DNA of 64,000 nucleotides from Janthinobacterium sp. PAMC25594 (GCF_019443505.1 NZ_CP080377.1:4712001-4776000); one strand, 5' to 3'. Counted from the first letter of the stretch, positions 19,085-28,726 are shown. Translations and numbers: made by a program. Notes: a model not told the origin generated them from the letters alone.

Positions 19085-20787
19085 CCGCGCCGGCGCTGGG
19101 ACGCATCCTTGGCGCCGCGCAGGCCGGGCATGCCGCGCAGCGGACTGTGCAGAGCCCGCCTGTCCTTGCCTTCTCCCTTGACGGGGCTGGCTGGATGCTG
19201 GAATGCCTCGTCTCCGCTGTGGCCGGCCGGCGTAGCGGGGCGCTCGTCCAGGGTGAACACGGCCACGGCCGCCGACAATTTGACAGCCTGGTCCTGCAAA
19301 CTGGCCGCCGCTGCCGCTGCCTGTTCCACCAGGGCCGCATTTTGCTGGGTGACGTCATCCATTTGCGTGACGGCCTGGTTGACTTCCGTGATGCCCGACG
19401 CCTGCTCGGCGCTGGCCTCTTTGACGCGCTGGATGATTTCATTGACTTGCTGCACCGAGGCCACGATGGCGCCCATGCTGTCACCCGCTTGCTGCACGGC
19501 CACGCTGCCGCCATCGATGGTGGTGACCGAGGTGGCGATCAGGGTCTTGATTTCCCTGGCCGCCTGCGCCGAGCGTTGCGCCAGGGTGCGCACTTCGGAC
19601 GCCACCACGGCAAAGCCGCGGCCTTGCTCGCCCGCGCGCGCCGCCTCCACCGCGGCGTTCAGCGCGAGGATATTGGTCTGAAACGAAATACCGTCGATCA
19701 CGCCGATAATATCCACGATCTGGCGCGAATTGGCGCGTATCGTCGCCATCGTCGTCACCGCCTGCTGCATCGACTTTCCCCCTTGCACGGCCAAGGTAGA
19801 GGCTTGCCCCGCCAGCTCGCAGGCCAGCTGGGCGTTGTCGGCGTTGTCATTGACGGCTTGCGTCAGCGCTTCCATGGCGCTCGACGTTTCTTCCAGCGAA
19901 CTGGCTTGCATTTCGGTGCGCGCCGACAGATCCAGATTGCCGGTGGCAATTTCGCGCGACGCCGTGTCGATCGATTGCACAGCGTCCATGATGGTGCGCA
20001 AGGTCTGGTTCAGGTGGGCGATGGTCTGGTCCAGCACGCGCGAGGTGGCGGCGATCTCGTCATTGCCTTGCTTGGGCGCACCGGCGATCAGCTTGCCCGC
20101 CGCCAAGTCTTGCACGGCGTCGGCGATGCCGCGGATTTCCACCAGCATGGCGCGCCGCACCAGCATGGTCACCACGATGGAGGCCAGGATGGAGAGCATG
20201 ACGGTCAGCAGCAGGCTCCAGCCCAGGCTGCGAAACTCGGCGCTGGCCGTCGCATGGGCCTGGCTGCTGAGCGTCGTTTCCAGGGCCGACAGCTGCGCCA
20301 GCTGCGTATTGAACTGGCCGAATTGCGTTTCCGCCTTGAGCATGGAATTGGTGGCGATCGACTGGTCCATCTGTGCCATTTCCATGGTTTCCAGCACGGC
20401 CTTGCGATAGCCGGCCAGGGCCGTGATGGCGGCATCGACCAAGGTGCGTTCGGCACCCGTGGCGGTGGACCGCAGTGTGGCCAGCTGGGTACCGATGGCC
20501 GCGTGACGCGCCTTGATCTGTTGTTCCAGCGCGTCGATGCGGGCCTTGGCGAAACTGCCATTCGTCCACGACAGCAATTGGTACATATTGCCATGCACAT
20601 GTTTGACCTCGCCGACGACGTCGGCGGCCGCTTTCAGATGCGCGATGCGCACCAGCACCATGTTTTCCAGCGAGGCATTTTGCCGCACCATGCCATACCA
20701 GGCGCCGCTCGAGCTGAGTATCAGCAGCAGCAAGACCAGGGCGGGCGCCAGCAATAATTTTGGTCCGATGCGTAATTGATTGAGCAT
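19081..20787 (-). CDS. Methyl-accepting chemotaxis protein (4-helix-bundle sensor)
   Basis: This 568-residue chemoreceptor has an N-terminal membrane span (residues ~9-30), a periplasmic four-helix-bundle sensor of about 160 residues, and a second span near 195-215. A HAMP linker and a cytoplasmic signalling helix pair follow. The highly conserved hairpin tip is present ([29 protein letters not shown]). The tail after the tip is Pro/Arg-rich and has no CheR-binding pentapeptide. The ligand is unknown. It lies 68 bp downstream of a gene for a secreted single-Cache protein in the same direction, so the two may form one sensory unit. Confidence 0.93.
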   Translation of the reverse strand: MLNQLRIGPKLLLAPALVLLLLILSSSGAWYGMVRQNASLENMVLVRIAHLKAAADVVGEVKHVHGNMYQLLSWTNGSFAKARIDALEQQIKARHAAIGTQLATLRSTATGAERTLVDAAITALAGYRKAVLETMEMAQMDQSIATNSMLKAETQFGQFNTQLAQLSALETTLSSQAHATASAEFRSLGWSLLLTVMLSILASIVVTMLVRRAMLVEIRGIADAVQDLAAGKLIAGAPKQGNDEIAATSRVLDQTIAHLNQTLRTIMDAVQSIDTASREIATGNLDLSARTEMQASSLEETSSAMEALTQAVNDNADNAQLACELAGQASTLAVQGGKSMQQAVTTMATIRANSRQIVDIIGVIDGISFQTNILALNAAVEAARAGEQGRGFAVVASEVRTLAQRSAQAAREIKTLIATSVTTIDGGSVAVQQAGDSMGAIVASVQQVNEIIQRVKEASAEQASGITEVNQAVTQMDDVTQQNAALVEQAAAAAASLQDQAVKLSAAVAVFTLDERPATPAGHSGDEAFQHPASPVKGEGKDRRALHSPLRGMPGLRGAKDASQRRRG

Positions 20788-20855
20788 GCTTGACTCCTGG
20801 CTATGGCTGTTCCAGGCACTGGCGGCGCACAGCGTTCGTGTACGCCGCCGTTGCC

Positions 20856-21314
20856 TTATTTTTTGTAGATCCCCGCTTCCAGCACCACGTCGTTGACGCG
20901 CAGGATGTACGTGGTCTTCGGCTCGATCTTGCCGCTGGTAGGATTTTTGTACTGGTAGTCGACCCAGCCCTTGCCCTGCTTTTGTGCCAGCTCAATGATT
21001 TCACGGCGATATTTCTTGCCATTCGCATCAGGCACATCCGTCAAATCCTTGCCCACGATGGATGGATTGATGGGGTGGGCCAGCACGATGCCCGTCTTGA
21101 TGTCACGCATGTCCACATACAGCGAGCCCTGCACGAAGTCGGGGTCTTTCGCCGTGATTTTCTTCATCATTTCTTCCTTGCCATGCGCCTTCATGAAGGC
21201 GGCGCCCCGTTCGGCCATGGCGATGGCGTCTTTTTCCGTTGGTTCGACGGCGGCATTGACGCTGCCGCCGGCAAATGCCAGGCACAGCAGGCTACCCGTG
21301 AATAAGCGTTTCAT
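20856..21314 (-). CDS. Secreted single-Cache-domain protein
   Basis: ATG 21314 ([10 protein letters not shown]) with AGGAGC upstream opens a 152-residue precursor with a classic signal peptide ending AFAGGSVNA. The mature part is a single Cache-type domain. A helix with [12 protein letters not shown] leads into [32 protein letters not shown], and the [21 protein letters not shown] strand pair follows, as in Cache_2/'cache domain-containing protein' families. Free periplasmic Cache proteins are thought to bind small ligands and pass them to a membrane receptor. It precedes a chemoreceptor gene, and the two are probably co-transcribed. Confidence 0.85.
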   Translation of the reverse strand: MKRLFTGSLLCLAFAGGSVNAAVEPTEKDAIAMAERGAAFMKAHGKEEMMKKITAKDPDFVQGSLYVDMRDIKTGIVLAHPINPSIVGKDLTDVPDANGKKYRREIIELAQKQGKGWVDYQYKNPTSGKIEPKTTYILRVNDVVLEAGIYKK

Positions 21315-21597
21315 GACAGCTCCTTGTGATATCGAGGGATGTATTGCCAAGCCGTAATTTACGTCGTCGACGGACCCATCAAATTGCGATGGAACAAACT
21401 AAGGTGTTGCTTGTAGGCAGCGAACAACGTATCGGAATGCTTGTTGATGTGTAGCAATTTGGTTCCAGGTGGCAAGAACTATGATGACTTTCACAGCATG
21501 CCGAGCTGGCATGGCCTGTGGGGGGAAGAGGCTGGAATTGGCCGATATACGGTCAATTTCATGAAAGTTATCGCTATTTACTGGCAAGGAGCCGATC

Positions 21598-22962
21598 GTG
21601 TCCGCACTCATTACCGAGCCGTTTTCACCCAAGTTCAAGCCGTATACGCGGCAAACCATTCATCAGGCGCGGCAGTGGGAATGGCTGCCGGAAGAGCAAC
21701 GCGAAGCCGTGCAGGTGGTGTCGCACGTCTTGCCGTTTCGCACCAATGCCTATGTGCTTGACCAGTTGATCGACTGGAACAACATCCCTGACGACCCCAT
21801 CTACCGCCTCGTCTTTCCCCACCGCGATATGCTGCCGCCCGAGCAGTACGCGCACTTGCGCGACCTGGTGCTGGTGCAGCGGGACAAGGCGGCCATCGAT
21901 GCCTATGTGCATGGCTTGCGCTTGGGCATGAATCCCCATCCGGCCGGCCAGATGACGCATAACGTGCCGAAGGTCAACGATGCGCCCGTGCGCGGCTTGC
22001 AGCATAAGTATGCGCAGACGGTGCTGTTTTTCCCCAGCGCAGGCCAGACGTGCCACGCGTATTGCACCTTCTGCTTCCGCTGGCCCCAGTTCGTCGGCAT
22101 GGACGACATGAAATTCGATGCGCGCGAGTCGCATGAGCTGGCCGCCTACCTGAAACTGCATCCGGAAGTGACGGATGTGCTGATCACGGGCGGCGACCCG
22201 ATGATCATGAACACGCGGCAACTGGCTGCCTACCTGGAGCCGCTGCTGGCGCCGGGCCTGGAACACATCCAGAACATTCGCATCGGCACCAAGGCGGTGG
22301 CGTATTGGCCGCAGCGTTTTGTTTCCGACCGCGATGCGGATGATTTGCTGCGCCTGTTCGAGCGCATCGTCAAGGCGGGCAAGAACCTGGCCGTGATGGG
22401 CCATTACAGCCACGCCGTCGAGTTGCGCCAGGACATCGCGCAGCAAGCGGTGAAACGCATCGTCTCCACGGGCGCCACCTTGCGCATGCAGGGGCCGCTG
22501 ATCCGCCATATCAATGAAGACCCGGCTAGCTGGGCCGAGCTGTGGCAGACGGGCACGCGCCTGGGAGCGATTCCGTATTACATGTTTGTCGAACGGGACA
22601 CGGGGCCGCGCGGCTATTTCGAGTTACCGCTGGCGAAGGCGCACGAGATTTTCCAGGCCGCCTACCAGATGGTGTCCGGCCTGTCGCGCACGGTGCGCGG
22701 GCCCTCCATGAGCGCGTTTCCCGGCAAGATCGTCATCGATGGCATCGTCAGCATCAATGGCGAAAAACTGTTTGCCCTGCAATTTTTGCAGGCGCGCAAT
22801 CCGGATTGGGTGCGCCGGCCGTTTTATGCGAAGTTCGATGCGGAAGCGACGTGGATGGACGATTTAAAGCCCGCGTTCGGCCACGATAAATTCTTCTTCG
22901 AGACGGATGAACCTGTGCCGCAGTTGCCGCACAAAATCATCCGCCTGGCACAGGCCGCCTGA
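21598..22962 (+). CDS. KamA-family radical SAM aminomutase (lysine 2,3-aminomutase-like)
   Basis: The 454-residue protein has the radical-SAM iron-sulfur motif CHAYCTFCF (Cys152, Cys156, Cys159) and the KamA-type GGDPMI loop. A lysine at about 377 in FPGKIVIDG is positioned to hold pyridoxal phosphate. KamA enzymes move an alpha-amino group to the beta carbon, for example L-lysine to beta-lysine, and related forms act on glutamate. I cannot assign the substrate, because the residues that separate the two are not obvious by eye. GTG 21598 has AAGGAG 6 nt upstream (21586-21591). An MFS transporter gene starts 2 bp after the stop. Confidence 0.85.
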   Translation: MSALITEPFSPKFKPYTRQTIHQARQWEWLPEEQREAVQVVSHVLPFRTNAYVLDQLIDWNNIPDDPIYRLVFPHRDMLPPEQYAHLRDLVLVQRDKAAIDAYVHGLRLGMNPHPAGQMTHNVPKVNDAPVRGLQHKYAQTVLFFPSAGQTCHAYCTFCFRWPQFVGMDDMKFDARESHELAAYLKLHPEVTDVLITGGDPMIMNTRQLAAYLEPLLAPGLEHIQNIRIGTKAVAYWPQRFVSDRDADDLLRLFERIVKAGKNLAVMGHYSHAVELRQDIAQQAVKRIVSTGATLRMQGPLIRHINEDPASWAELWQTGTRLGAIPYYMFVERDTGPRGYFELPLAKAHEIFQAAYQMVSGLSRTVRGPSMSAFPGKIVIDGIVSINGEKLFALQFLQARNPDWVRRPFYAKFDAEATWMDDLKPAFGHDKFFFETDEPVPQLPHKIIRLAQAA

Positions 22963-22964
22963 GC

Positions 22965-24311
22965 ATGCACGGCGCCGGCGCCTCTTCCCGTTCCGGCGTA
23001 GCCGTGTTTTGCCTGGTGTTCCTGCCGTTCGCGCTCGGGCATTACCTGTCGTGCCTGCTGCGCGGCGTGAATGCCGTGCTGACGGCGCAATTGCTGGGTG
23101 CCATTGCCCTGACGCCAGCGCAGCTGGGCCTGCTGACCAGCGCCTTTTTTCTCGCCTTTGCGCTGGTGCAACTACCGATCGGCATGGCGCTCGACCGCTA
23201 CGGTTCCCGCACGGTGCAACTGTGGCTGCTGGCGCTGGCGGCCCTGGGTGTATGGCTGTTCAGTCGCGGTCACAGCTTTGCCGAGCTGATGTGGGCACGC
23301 GCCCTGATGGGGGCAGGCCTGGGCGGCTGTTTCATGGCCGCCGTGAAAGCGATCTCGTGCGCCATCGCGCCAGCTCGCCTGCCTTCCGTGCATGGTTACC
23401 TGATCGCCGTGGGCGGCCTGGGCGCGGCCACGGCCACCACGCCCGTCAAGCTGGCCCTGCACTACACGGACTGGCGCGGCGTGTTCCTGGGCCTGGCGCT
23501 GGCGGTGCTGGCCGTCGGCTTGCTGATCCGCCTGCTGTCGCCGGCCATGCCCACGCCCGCCACCGCGCACCCGGTGAGCAAGGTCAGCGTCTGGAGCGTG
23601 TACCGCGATCCCGGCTTTCGCCGCACCATCGCGCTGATCCTGCTGCCGCACACGGTGTTCTTTGGCGTGCAGGGTCTATGGGTGGGGCGCTGGCTGGCCG
23701 ACGTGGGCGGCTTGTCCGATGACAATGTCGCGTATTTGTTGTACCTGGGCATGGCGGCCGTCATCTTCGGCGCCATCGGCATGGGCATGCTGACGGAGTG
23801 GGCCGGGCGGCGCGGCATTGCGCCCATGCAAGTGGCGGCCGCCGGTATCGTCCTGTTTGTCGCCGTGCAAGTGGCGATGGCGTGTAACGTCGTGCCCAGC
23901 CTGCCCATGCTGTCCGTGCTGTTTACCTTGCTGGGCACGGTGACGGGCCTCGAGTATGCGATCGTCGCGCAAAGCATGCCGGCCAGCCTGACGGGCACGG
24001 CGGCCACCTGTTTGAATCTGCTCATTTTTACGGGCGCCTTCCTGGTGCAGGCGGGCTTTGGCCTGCTCCTCGGCTGCTGGCCCCTGAACAGCTTGCAGCA
24101 GTACCCGCCGCAAGCGTACCAGGTGGCGTTTGGCGTGCTGGCGGCCTTGCAACTGCCGGGACTTGTGATGTTTTTCATTCACCGCTACAGGCGCGCCGGG
24201 CCATCCGGTAAAATGGCGGCCTGCACAGCGGCAATGATCAACTCCAAGGAAGACTATGAAACTCGTTCGTTATGGACGTCCAGGCAAGGAAAAACCGGGC
24301 CTGATCGATGA
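22965..24311 (+). CDS. Major facilitator superfamily transporter
   Basis: This 448-residue protein has about twelve hydrophobic segments. The MFS signature follows span two as LPIGMALDRYGSR (about 67-79), and the start of the second half (GMLTEWAGRRG) is a degenerate copy. It lies 2 bp after the KamA gene, so it is probably co-translated with it and may carry its substrate or product. The C-terminal 40 residues are polar and overlap the next gene by 56 nt, which is unusual; the reading frame is nevertheless intact. The substrate is unknown. Confidence 0.85.
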   Translation: MHGAGASSRSGVAVFCLVFLPFALGHYLSCLLRGVNAVLTAQLLGAIALTPAQLGLLTSAFFLAFALVQLPIGMALDRYGSRTVQLWLLALAALGVWLFSRGHSFAELMWARALMGAGLGGCFMAAVKAISCAIAPARLPSVHGYLIAVGGLGAATATTPVKLALHYTDWRGVFLGLALAVLAVGLLIRLLSPAMPTPATAHPVSKVSVWSVYRDPGFRRTIALILLPHTVFFGVQGLWVGRWLADVGGLSDDNVAYLLYLGMAAVIFGAIGMGMLTEWAGRRGIAPMQVAAAGIVLFVAVQVAMACNVVPSLPMLSVLFTLLGTVTGLEYAIVAQSMPASLTGTAATCLNLLIFTGAFLVQAGFGLLLGCWPLNSLQQYPPQAYQVAFGVLAALQLPGLVMFFIHRYRRAGPSGKMAACTAAMINSKEDYETRSLWTSRQGKTGPDR

Positions 24312-25104
24312 AGAAGGCAAACTGCGCGACCTGTCCGGCGTGATTGCCGATATTGACGGCGCACAACTGTCCGACAAGGCCTTGCGCAAGCTGGCCAAGC
24401 TCGACGAAAAGACCTTGCCCCTGGTGCGCGGCAATCCACGCTTCGGCGTGCCGCTGGCCAAGGTCGGCAAATTCATCGGCATCGGCCTCAATTACGCGGA
24501 TCACGCGGCCGAATCGGGCATGCCGATTCCCGCCGAACCGATCGTCTTCATGAAGGCGATTACTTGCCTGAACGGTCCGGACGACAATGTCGTGTTGCCG
24601 AAAGGCTCGAAAAAGACGGACTGGGAAGTGGAACTGGGCGTCGTCATCGGCACGCGCGCACAGTACGTGAGCGAAGAGGACGCCTTGAAATACGTGGCCG
24701 GCTATTGCGTCGTCAACGATATTTCCGAGCGCTCGTTCCAGCTGGAGCGGGGCGGTCAATGGGATAAGGGCAAGGGCTGCGACACCTTCGGCCCCATCGG
24801 CCCGTGGCTGGTGACGCGCGATGAAGTCATCGACGAGCAAGACCTGGACTTGTACCTGGAAGTGAACGGCAAGCGCATGCAGACCGGCAATACGCAAACC
24901 ATGATCTTCACGGTGGCGCAGATCGTCAGCTACCTGTCGCAATTCATGACCCTGGAACCGGGCGACGTCATCGCCACGGGCACGCCGCCGGGCGTGGGCC
25001 AGGGCCGCAAGCCGCAGCGCTTCCTCAAAAAAGGCGACAGCATGCGCCTGGGCATCCCCGGCCTCGGTGAACAGCAGCAGGACGTGGTCGCCTGGACTGC
25101 CTGA
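24256..25104 (+). CDS. Fumarylacetoacetate hydrolase-family protein
   Basis: The 282-residue enzyme has an N-terminal ~60-residue lid and a C-terminal FAH domain. The domain shows the metal-binding set in ...FMKAITCLNGPDDNV, DWEVELGVVIG (acidic ligands) and NDISERSFQ, and later DTFGPIGPWL and GDVIATGTPPGVG. This family includes fumarylpyruvate hydrolase, 2,4-diketo-3-deoxy-rhamnonate hydrolase and ureidoglycolate lyase. The overall sequence resembles the 2-hydroxyhepta-2,4-diene-1,7-dioate isomerase/2,4-diketo-3-deoxy-rhamnonate hydrolase group, but the substrate is uncertain. AAGGAAGACT precedes ATG 24256. Its stop overlaps the start of the next gene by 1 nt. Confidence 0.88.
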   Translation: MKLVRYGRPGKEKPGLIDEEGKLRDLSGVIADIDGAQLSDKALRKLAKLDEKTLPLVRGNPRFGVPLAKVGKFIGIGLNYADHAAESGMPIPAEPIVFMKAITCLNGPDDNVVLPKGSKKTDWEVELGVVIGTRAQYVSEEDALKYVAGYCVVNDISERSFQLERGGQWDKGKGCDTFGPIGPWLVTRDEVIDEQDLDLYLEVNGKRMQTGNTQTMIFTVAQIVSYLSQFMTLEPGDVIATGTPPGVGQGRKPQRFLKKGDSMRLGIPGLGEQQQDVVAWTA

Positions 25105-25670
25105 TGGCCGGTAGCGATATCGACCGCTTGCCCGCGCTGCCGCTGGACCGGCTCGACCCGCAGCAGCGCGCCGCCGCGCAAGCCATCATCGATGGTCCGC
25201 GCGGCGCGCTGTACGGCCCCTTCGTGCCGCTGATCCGCAGCCCGGAGCTGATGGAAACGGCGCAGCGCATGGGCGAGTATTTGCGCTACCGCAGCGCCAT
25301 CGGCACGCGCCTGTCCGAGCTGGCGATCCTGGTGACGGCGCGCCAGTGGGACCAGCAAGTCGAGTGGGCCATCCACGCGCCGCTGGCCGTGCAGAACGGC
25401 ATCGCGCAGGCGGCCGTGGACGCCATCGCGGCGCGCCGCGCGCCGCTTTCCCTGAAGGAAGACGAGCAAGCCGTGCACGACTTTTGCATCGAGTTGCAGC
25501 AGAACAAGCGCGTCAGCGACGCCACGTATGCGCGTGCGCTGGCGCTGTTCGGCGAGCACGGCGTGGTCGACTTGATGGGTATCAATGGCTATTACACTTT
25601 CCTCGCCATGGTGATGAACGGGGCGCAGACGGCGGTGCCAGCCTTGGGCGTCACGCCTTTGCCCGATTAG
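25104..25670 (+). CDS. Carboxymuconolactone decarboxylase-family protein
   Basis: This 188-residue protein has the CMD fold core: the helices around MGEYLRYRSAIGTRLSELAILVTARQWDQQVEWAIHAPLA, which hold the residues that replace the CxxC pair of alkylhydroperoxidase-like members. The absence of CxxC suggests a decarboxylase or isomerase rather than a peroxidase. It overlaps the FAH-family gene by 1 nt (TGATG), so the two gene products probably act on the same ring-cleavage or keto-acid pathway. No CoA-binding or metal motif narrows the substrate. Confidence 0.85.
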   Translation: MAGSDIDRLPALPLDRLDPQQRAAAQAIIDGPRGALYGPFVPLIRSPELMETAQRMGEYLRYRSAIGTRLSELAILVTARQWDQQVEWAIHAPLAVQNGIAQAAVDAIAARRAPLSLKEDEQAVHDFCIELQQNKRVSDATYARALALFGEHGVVDLMGINGYYTFLAMVMNGAQTAVPALGVTPLPD

Positions 25671-25761
25671 AAGAGTTCTTCGGGCAAAGATGGACAAAGT
25701 GTAATGAAGTTGCAATTATTCAATATATAATTTTGCTTCCCTTCCATTGCCAACAAGCTCA

Positions 25762-27321
25762 ATGAAAACTCGTCCGTGCTTCACCCTGATGGGCCGCGCC
25801 TTCCTGGCGCTGGCCCTTTCTTTTTGTCCCTTGATGACGCTGCGGGCGCTGGCCGCAGAGACCGCCGCTACGGCTAGCGCCAGCGCTTCCGCGCTGGAAA
25901 ATTCCGTCGTCAAGGTGTTTTCCACCCTGCGCGGGCCGGACCCCTATAAACCCTGGAGCAAGGCCGCGCCGCAAGAGGTGACAGGCTCCGGCGTCGTCAT
26001 CGAAGGCCGCCGCATCCTCACCAATGCGCACGTGGTCGGCTATGCCAGCCAGGTGCAGATCCAGGCCAATGGCGCGGGCGACAAGATACCGGCGACCGTG
26101 CTGGCCATTTCGCGCGGCATGGACCTGGCCTTGCTGAAAATCGACGATGACAGTTTTTTCGCCAGCCACAAAGCGGTGCCGCGCGCCAACGTCTTGCCGG
26201 ACGTGCGCGATGCCGTGCTGGCGTATGGCTATCCGACGGGCGGCACCTCGCTGTCGATCACCAAGGGCATCGTGTCGCGCATCGAATTCGTGCGCTATAA
26301 CTTCCCCGTGTCCGGCCTGCGCATCCAGATCGATGCTGCCATCAACCCGGGCAATAGCGGCGGCCCCGTGATTGCGGGCGACAAGATGATCGGCCTGGCC
26401 TTTGCCGGCATGCTCAATGCGCAAAACATCGGCTACATCATCCCCAACGAGGAAATCGAGCTGTTCCTGCGCGACCAGGAAAGCGGCGCGCCCAAGGGCA
26501 AGCCGGCCATGCGCGACGTGACGCAAACGCTGGAAAATCCCGCGCTGCGCACCTACCTGAAGCTGGCCAAGGGTGTCGAGGGCGCCGTCGTGATGACGCC
26601 GGCCAGCAAGGATGCCGCCTATCCGCTCAAGGAGTGGGATGTCATCACGCATATCGGTGATTTTCCTATCGACAACCAGGGCATGGTCAAGCTGAATGCC
26701 AACAGCCGCGTACGCTTCCAGTACCGGGTGCAGCAACTGGCGAAAGACGGCGAATTGCCGTTGACGGTGGTGCGCCAGGGCGCGCCCGTGAAAATCAAGG
26801 TACCCGTCTCGGCGGCGCACCCGATGCTCATCAGCGGCTTGCAGGGCAATTACCCATCCTATTTCATTTTCGGCCCGATGGTGTTTTCGCGCGCCAGCAC
26901 GGAATTCATGGCTGCGCCAAATAGCAACCCGGCAATGTTGGGCGGCATGAGTTTTGCCGGCAACCCGCTGGTCACGCGGCGCGGCGATGCGCCCGATAGC
27001 GAACGCGAAGAGCTGGTGGTGATCGCCGCGCCGTTCTTCCCGCACAAGCTGATGAATGGTTACAGTACCCGTTTCTTCTCGGTCGTCGATTCCGTCAATG
27101 GCGTGCGCGTGCGCAGCCTGGCGCACCTGGTGACCTTGCTGCGCGACCAGACGGATGAATTGCTGACGTTCCGCTTCCAGCAGCGCGATGCGGAAATGGT
27201 CGTCGTACCCCGCAAGGATATGCTGGCGGCGACGGAATCGGTGCTGACGGACAACGGCATCCGTTCGGAAGCATCGGCCGACATGTTGAAAATATGGAAT
27301 GCAAAAACGCCGGCGAACTGA
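25762..27321 (+). CDS. Exported S1C (DegP/HtrA-like) serine protease
   Basis: The precursor has 519 residues. A long signal peptide (about 1-32) ends in LRALAAE. The trypsin-like triad is visible: His in ILTNAHVVGY (about 94), Asp in GMDLALLKID (about 126), and Ser in AAINPGNSGGPVI (about 202). Two degenerate PDZ-like regions follow (near 270-350 and 420-500), where HtrA proteins bind substrate termini. It probably degrades or refolds periplasmic proteins. I start at ATG 25762, since the upstream TTG 25747 would add only six residues. A terminator hairpin lies 24 bp after the stop. Confidence 0.9.
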   Translation: MKTRPCFTLMGRAFLALALSFCPLMTLRALAAETAATASASASALENSVVKVFSTLRGPDPYKPWSKAAPQEVTGSGVVIEGRRILTNAHVVGYASQVQIQANGAGDKIPATVLAISRGMDLALLKIDDDSFFASHKAVPRANVLPDVRDAVLAYGYPTGGTSLSITKGIVSRIEFVRYNFPVSGLRIQIDAAINPGNSGGPVIAGDKMIGLAFAGMLNAQNIGYIIPNEEIELFLRDQESGAPKGKPAMRDVTQTLENPALRTYLKLAKGVEGAVVMTPASKDAAYPLKEWDVITHIGDFPIDNQGMVKLNANSRVRFQYRVQQLAKDGELPLTVVRQGAPVKIKVPVSAAHPMLISGLQGNYPSYFIFGPMVFSRASTEFMAAPNSNPAMLGGMSFAGNPLVTRRGDAPDSEREELVVIAAPFFPHKLMNGYSTRFFSVVDSVNGVRVRSLAHLVTLLRDQTDELLTFRFQQRDAEMVVVPRKDMLAATESVLTDNGIRSEASADMLKIWNAKTPAN

Positions 27322-27344
27322 TCGTTCCCGGCGTTCCGTTTGAC

Positions 27345-27376
27345 AACAGGCGCGGCGCACACCGCGCCTGTTTTAC
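27345..27376 (+). terminator. Rho-independent terminator of the S1C protease gene
   Basis: AACAGGCGCGG (27345-27355) pairs with CCGCGCCTGTT (27362-27372) across a 6-nt loop and is followed by TTTTACTT. This ends the plus-strand protease transcript just before the convergent esterase gene. Confidence 0.8.
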
Positions 27377-27377
27377 T

Positions 27378-28046
27378 TTAAGCCAATACTTTTTTCAGCC
27401 ACGCGCCAATCGCGTCGATCTCTTCCTGGCACAGCGAGTGCTGCATCATGTACTCGTGCCATTCCACCTTGTAACCCATGCCTGTGAGCAAATCGCGCGA
27501 CTGCTGCGCGCGGGCGATCGGCACCACGGGGTCGGCCGTGCCGTGCGCCATGAAGATCGGTGTTTCCAGGCTGGCTGGCGTGCGTTCAAGCGCCGTCTTG
27601 TCGGCCAGCGGCAGGTAGCCGGACAGGCACATCAGGCCAGCCAGCGGTTCCGCGTGGCGCAAGCCCGTTTGCAGGGTCATGGCGCAGCCTTGCGAGAAAC
27701 CGGCCAGGATGATGCGGCTGGCGGGAATGCCGCGCGCCTTTTCGCGCGCGATCAGCGCTTCGACTTGTGCCTGCGAGGCGCGCAAGCCGCCTTCGTCTTC
27801 GCGGCGCACCAGGTCATTTTCGCGGATGTCGTACCAGGCGCGCATCACGTAGCCGTTGTTGATGGTGACGGGCATGGTGCCGGCGCTGGGGAAGATGAAG
27901 CGGATGGCGGGGCAGCCGCGCAAATCGAGTTCCTTCACCAGGGGCACGAAGTCGTTGCCGTCGGCGCCCAGGCCGTGCATCCAGATGATGGAAACGGTGG
28001 GGTTCGGTGCGCTGTCGAGTTGTATGGTTTCCAGCAAGGTGCTCAT
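27378..28046 (-). CDS. Carboxylesterase/phospholipase (EstB-like alpha/beta hydrolase)
   Basis: This 222-residue enzyme has the small alpha/beta-hydrolase layout of bacterial carboxylesterase II (EstB) and eukaryotic acyl-protein thioesterases. The oxyanion loop is WMHGLGADGNDF (about 23-34), the nucleophile elbow GFSQG is near 116-120, the Asp is in HGTADPVVP, and the histidine is in QHSLCQEE near 205. It probably cleaves short-chain esters. It has no signal peptide. ATG 28046 overlaps the stop of the upstream molybdopterin gene by 4 nt, so the two are co-translated. Confidence 0.9.
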   Translation of the reverse strand: MSTLLETIQLDSAPNPTVSIIWMHGLGADGNDFVPLVKELDLRGCPAIRFIFPSAGTMPVTINNGYVMRAWYDIRENDLVRREDEGGLRASQAQVEALIAREKARGIPASRIILAGFSQGCAMTLQTGLRHAEPLAGLMCLSGYLPLADKTALERTPASLETPIFMAHGTADPVVPIARAQQSRDLLTGMGYKVEWHEYMMQHSLCQEEIDAIGAWLKKVLA

Positions 28047-28672
28047 GTATTTTCCTCAGGTAGGGGTTGCGCCGGACGCAGCGCCGATTTGGGACGGAAG
28101 GCCTTGCAGAGGGCCGGGTCGGTTTCCATGTAGGGACCTCCGATGAGGTCGATGCAATACGGCACGGCGGCAAAGATGCCGTTGACCAGTTGCACGCCAG
28201 CGGCGTCTTTCAAGCCTTCCAGGGTTTCCTTGATGGCTTTCGGCTGGCCCGGCAAGTTCATGATCAGGCAAGCGCGCTCGGGCGTCTCGCGGATCACGGC
28301 CACCTGGCGCGACAAGATCGCCGTCGGCACGAATTGCAGGCTGATCTGGCGCATCTGTTCGCCGAAACCGGGCATTTCCTTGGTCCCGACGGACAAGGTC
28401 GCGTCCGGCGTCACATCGCGCCGCGCCGGGCCCGTGCCGCCCGTCGTCAGGATCAGATGGCAGTGGCTCAGGTCGACCATGTCGATCAGGGTGTTTTCAA
28501 TTTGCGAGCGCTCGTCCGGGATCAGCCGTTTTTCCAGGCGGAAAGGCGTACGGATGGCGGCGGCCAGCCAGCTTTCCAGGGCCGGGATGCCCTGGTCTTC
28601 ATACACGCCGCCGCTGGCGCGGTCCGAGATCGACACGAGGCCGATAATCAATTCGTCTTCGAGAGTGGTCAT
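28043..28672 (-). CDS. mog: Molybdopterin adenylyltransferase (MogA-type)
   Basis: The protein, 209 residues from ATG 28672, has the MoaB/Mog fold. Motifs are ISDRASGGVYEDQGIP (about 15-30), the nucleotide-binding LTTGGTGPARRDVTPDAT (about 75-92), and NLPGQPKAI. MogA adenylates molybdopterin with ATP before molybdenum insertion in molybdenum-cofactor synthesis. The frame is open a further 23 codons upstream, but that segment is basic and contains the terminator region, so I start at MTTLEDELI. Pairing with an esterase gene has no obvious metabolic reason. Confidence 0.9.
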   Translation of the reverse strand: MTTLEDELIIGLVSISDRASGGVYEDQGIPALESWLAAAIRTPFRLEKRLIPDERSQIENTLIDMVDLSHCHLILTTGGTGPARRDVTPDATLSVGTKEMPGFGEQMRQISLQFVPTAILSRQVAVIRETPERACLIMNLPGQPKAIKETLEGLKDAAGVQLVNGIFAAVPYCIDLIGGPYMETDPALCKAFRPKSALRPAQPLPEENT

Positions 28673-28698
28673 GCGGTACCTGTTATGTCGTAAAAACC

Positions 28699-28726
28699 AA
28701 AAAACCGGGTTGGCTCCCGGTTTTTT
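28699..28726. terminator. Bidirectional terminator between mog and darP
   Basis: AAAAAACCGGG (28699-28709) and CCCGGTTTTTT (28716-28726) form an 11-bp hairpin with a 6-nt loop. U-tracts occur on both strands. It mainly ends the minus-strand darP transcript before mog. Confidence 0.8.

Noticed and set aside
21351..21597. Small plus-strand frames ahead of the KamA gene
   Set aside because: They are in another frame, run into the KamA coding region, and have no conserved features. The true start (GTG 21598) has a strong ribosome binding site.
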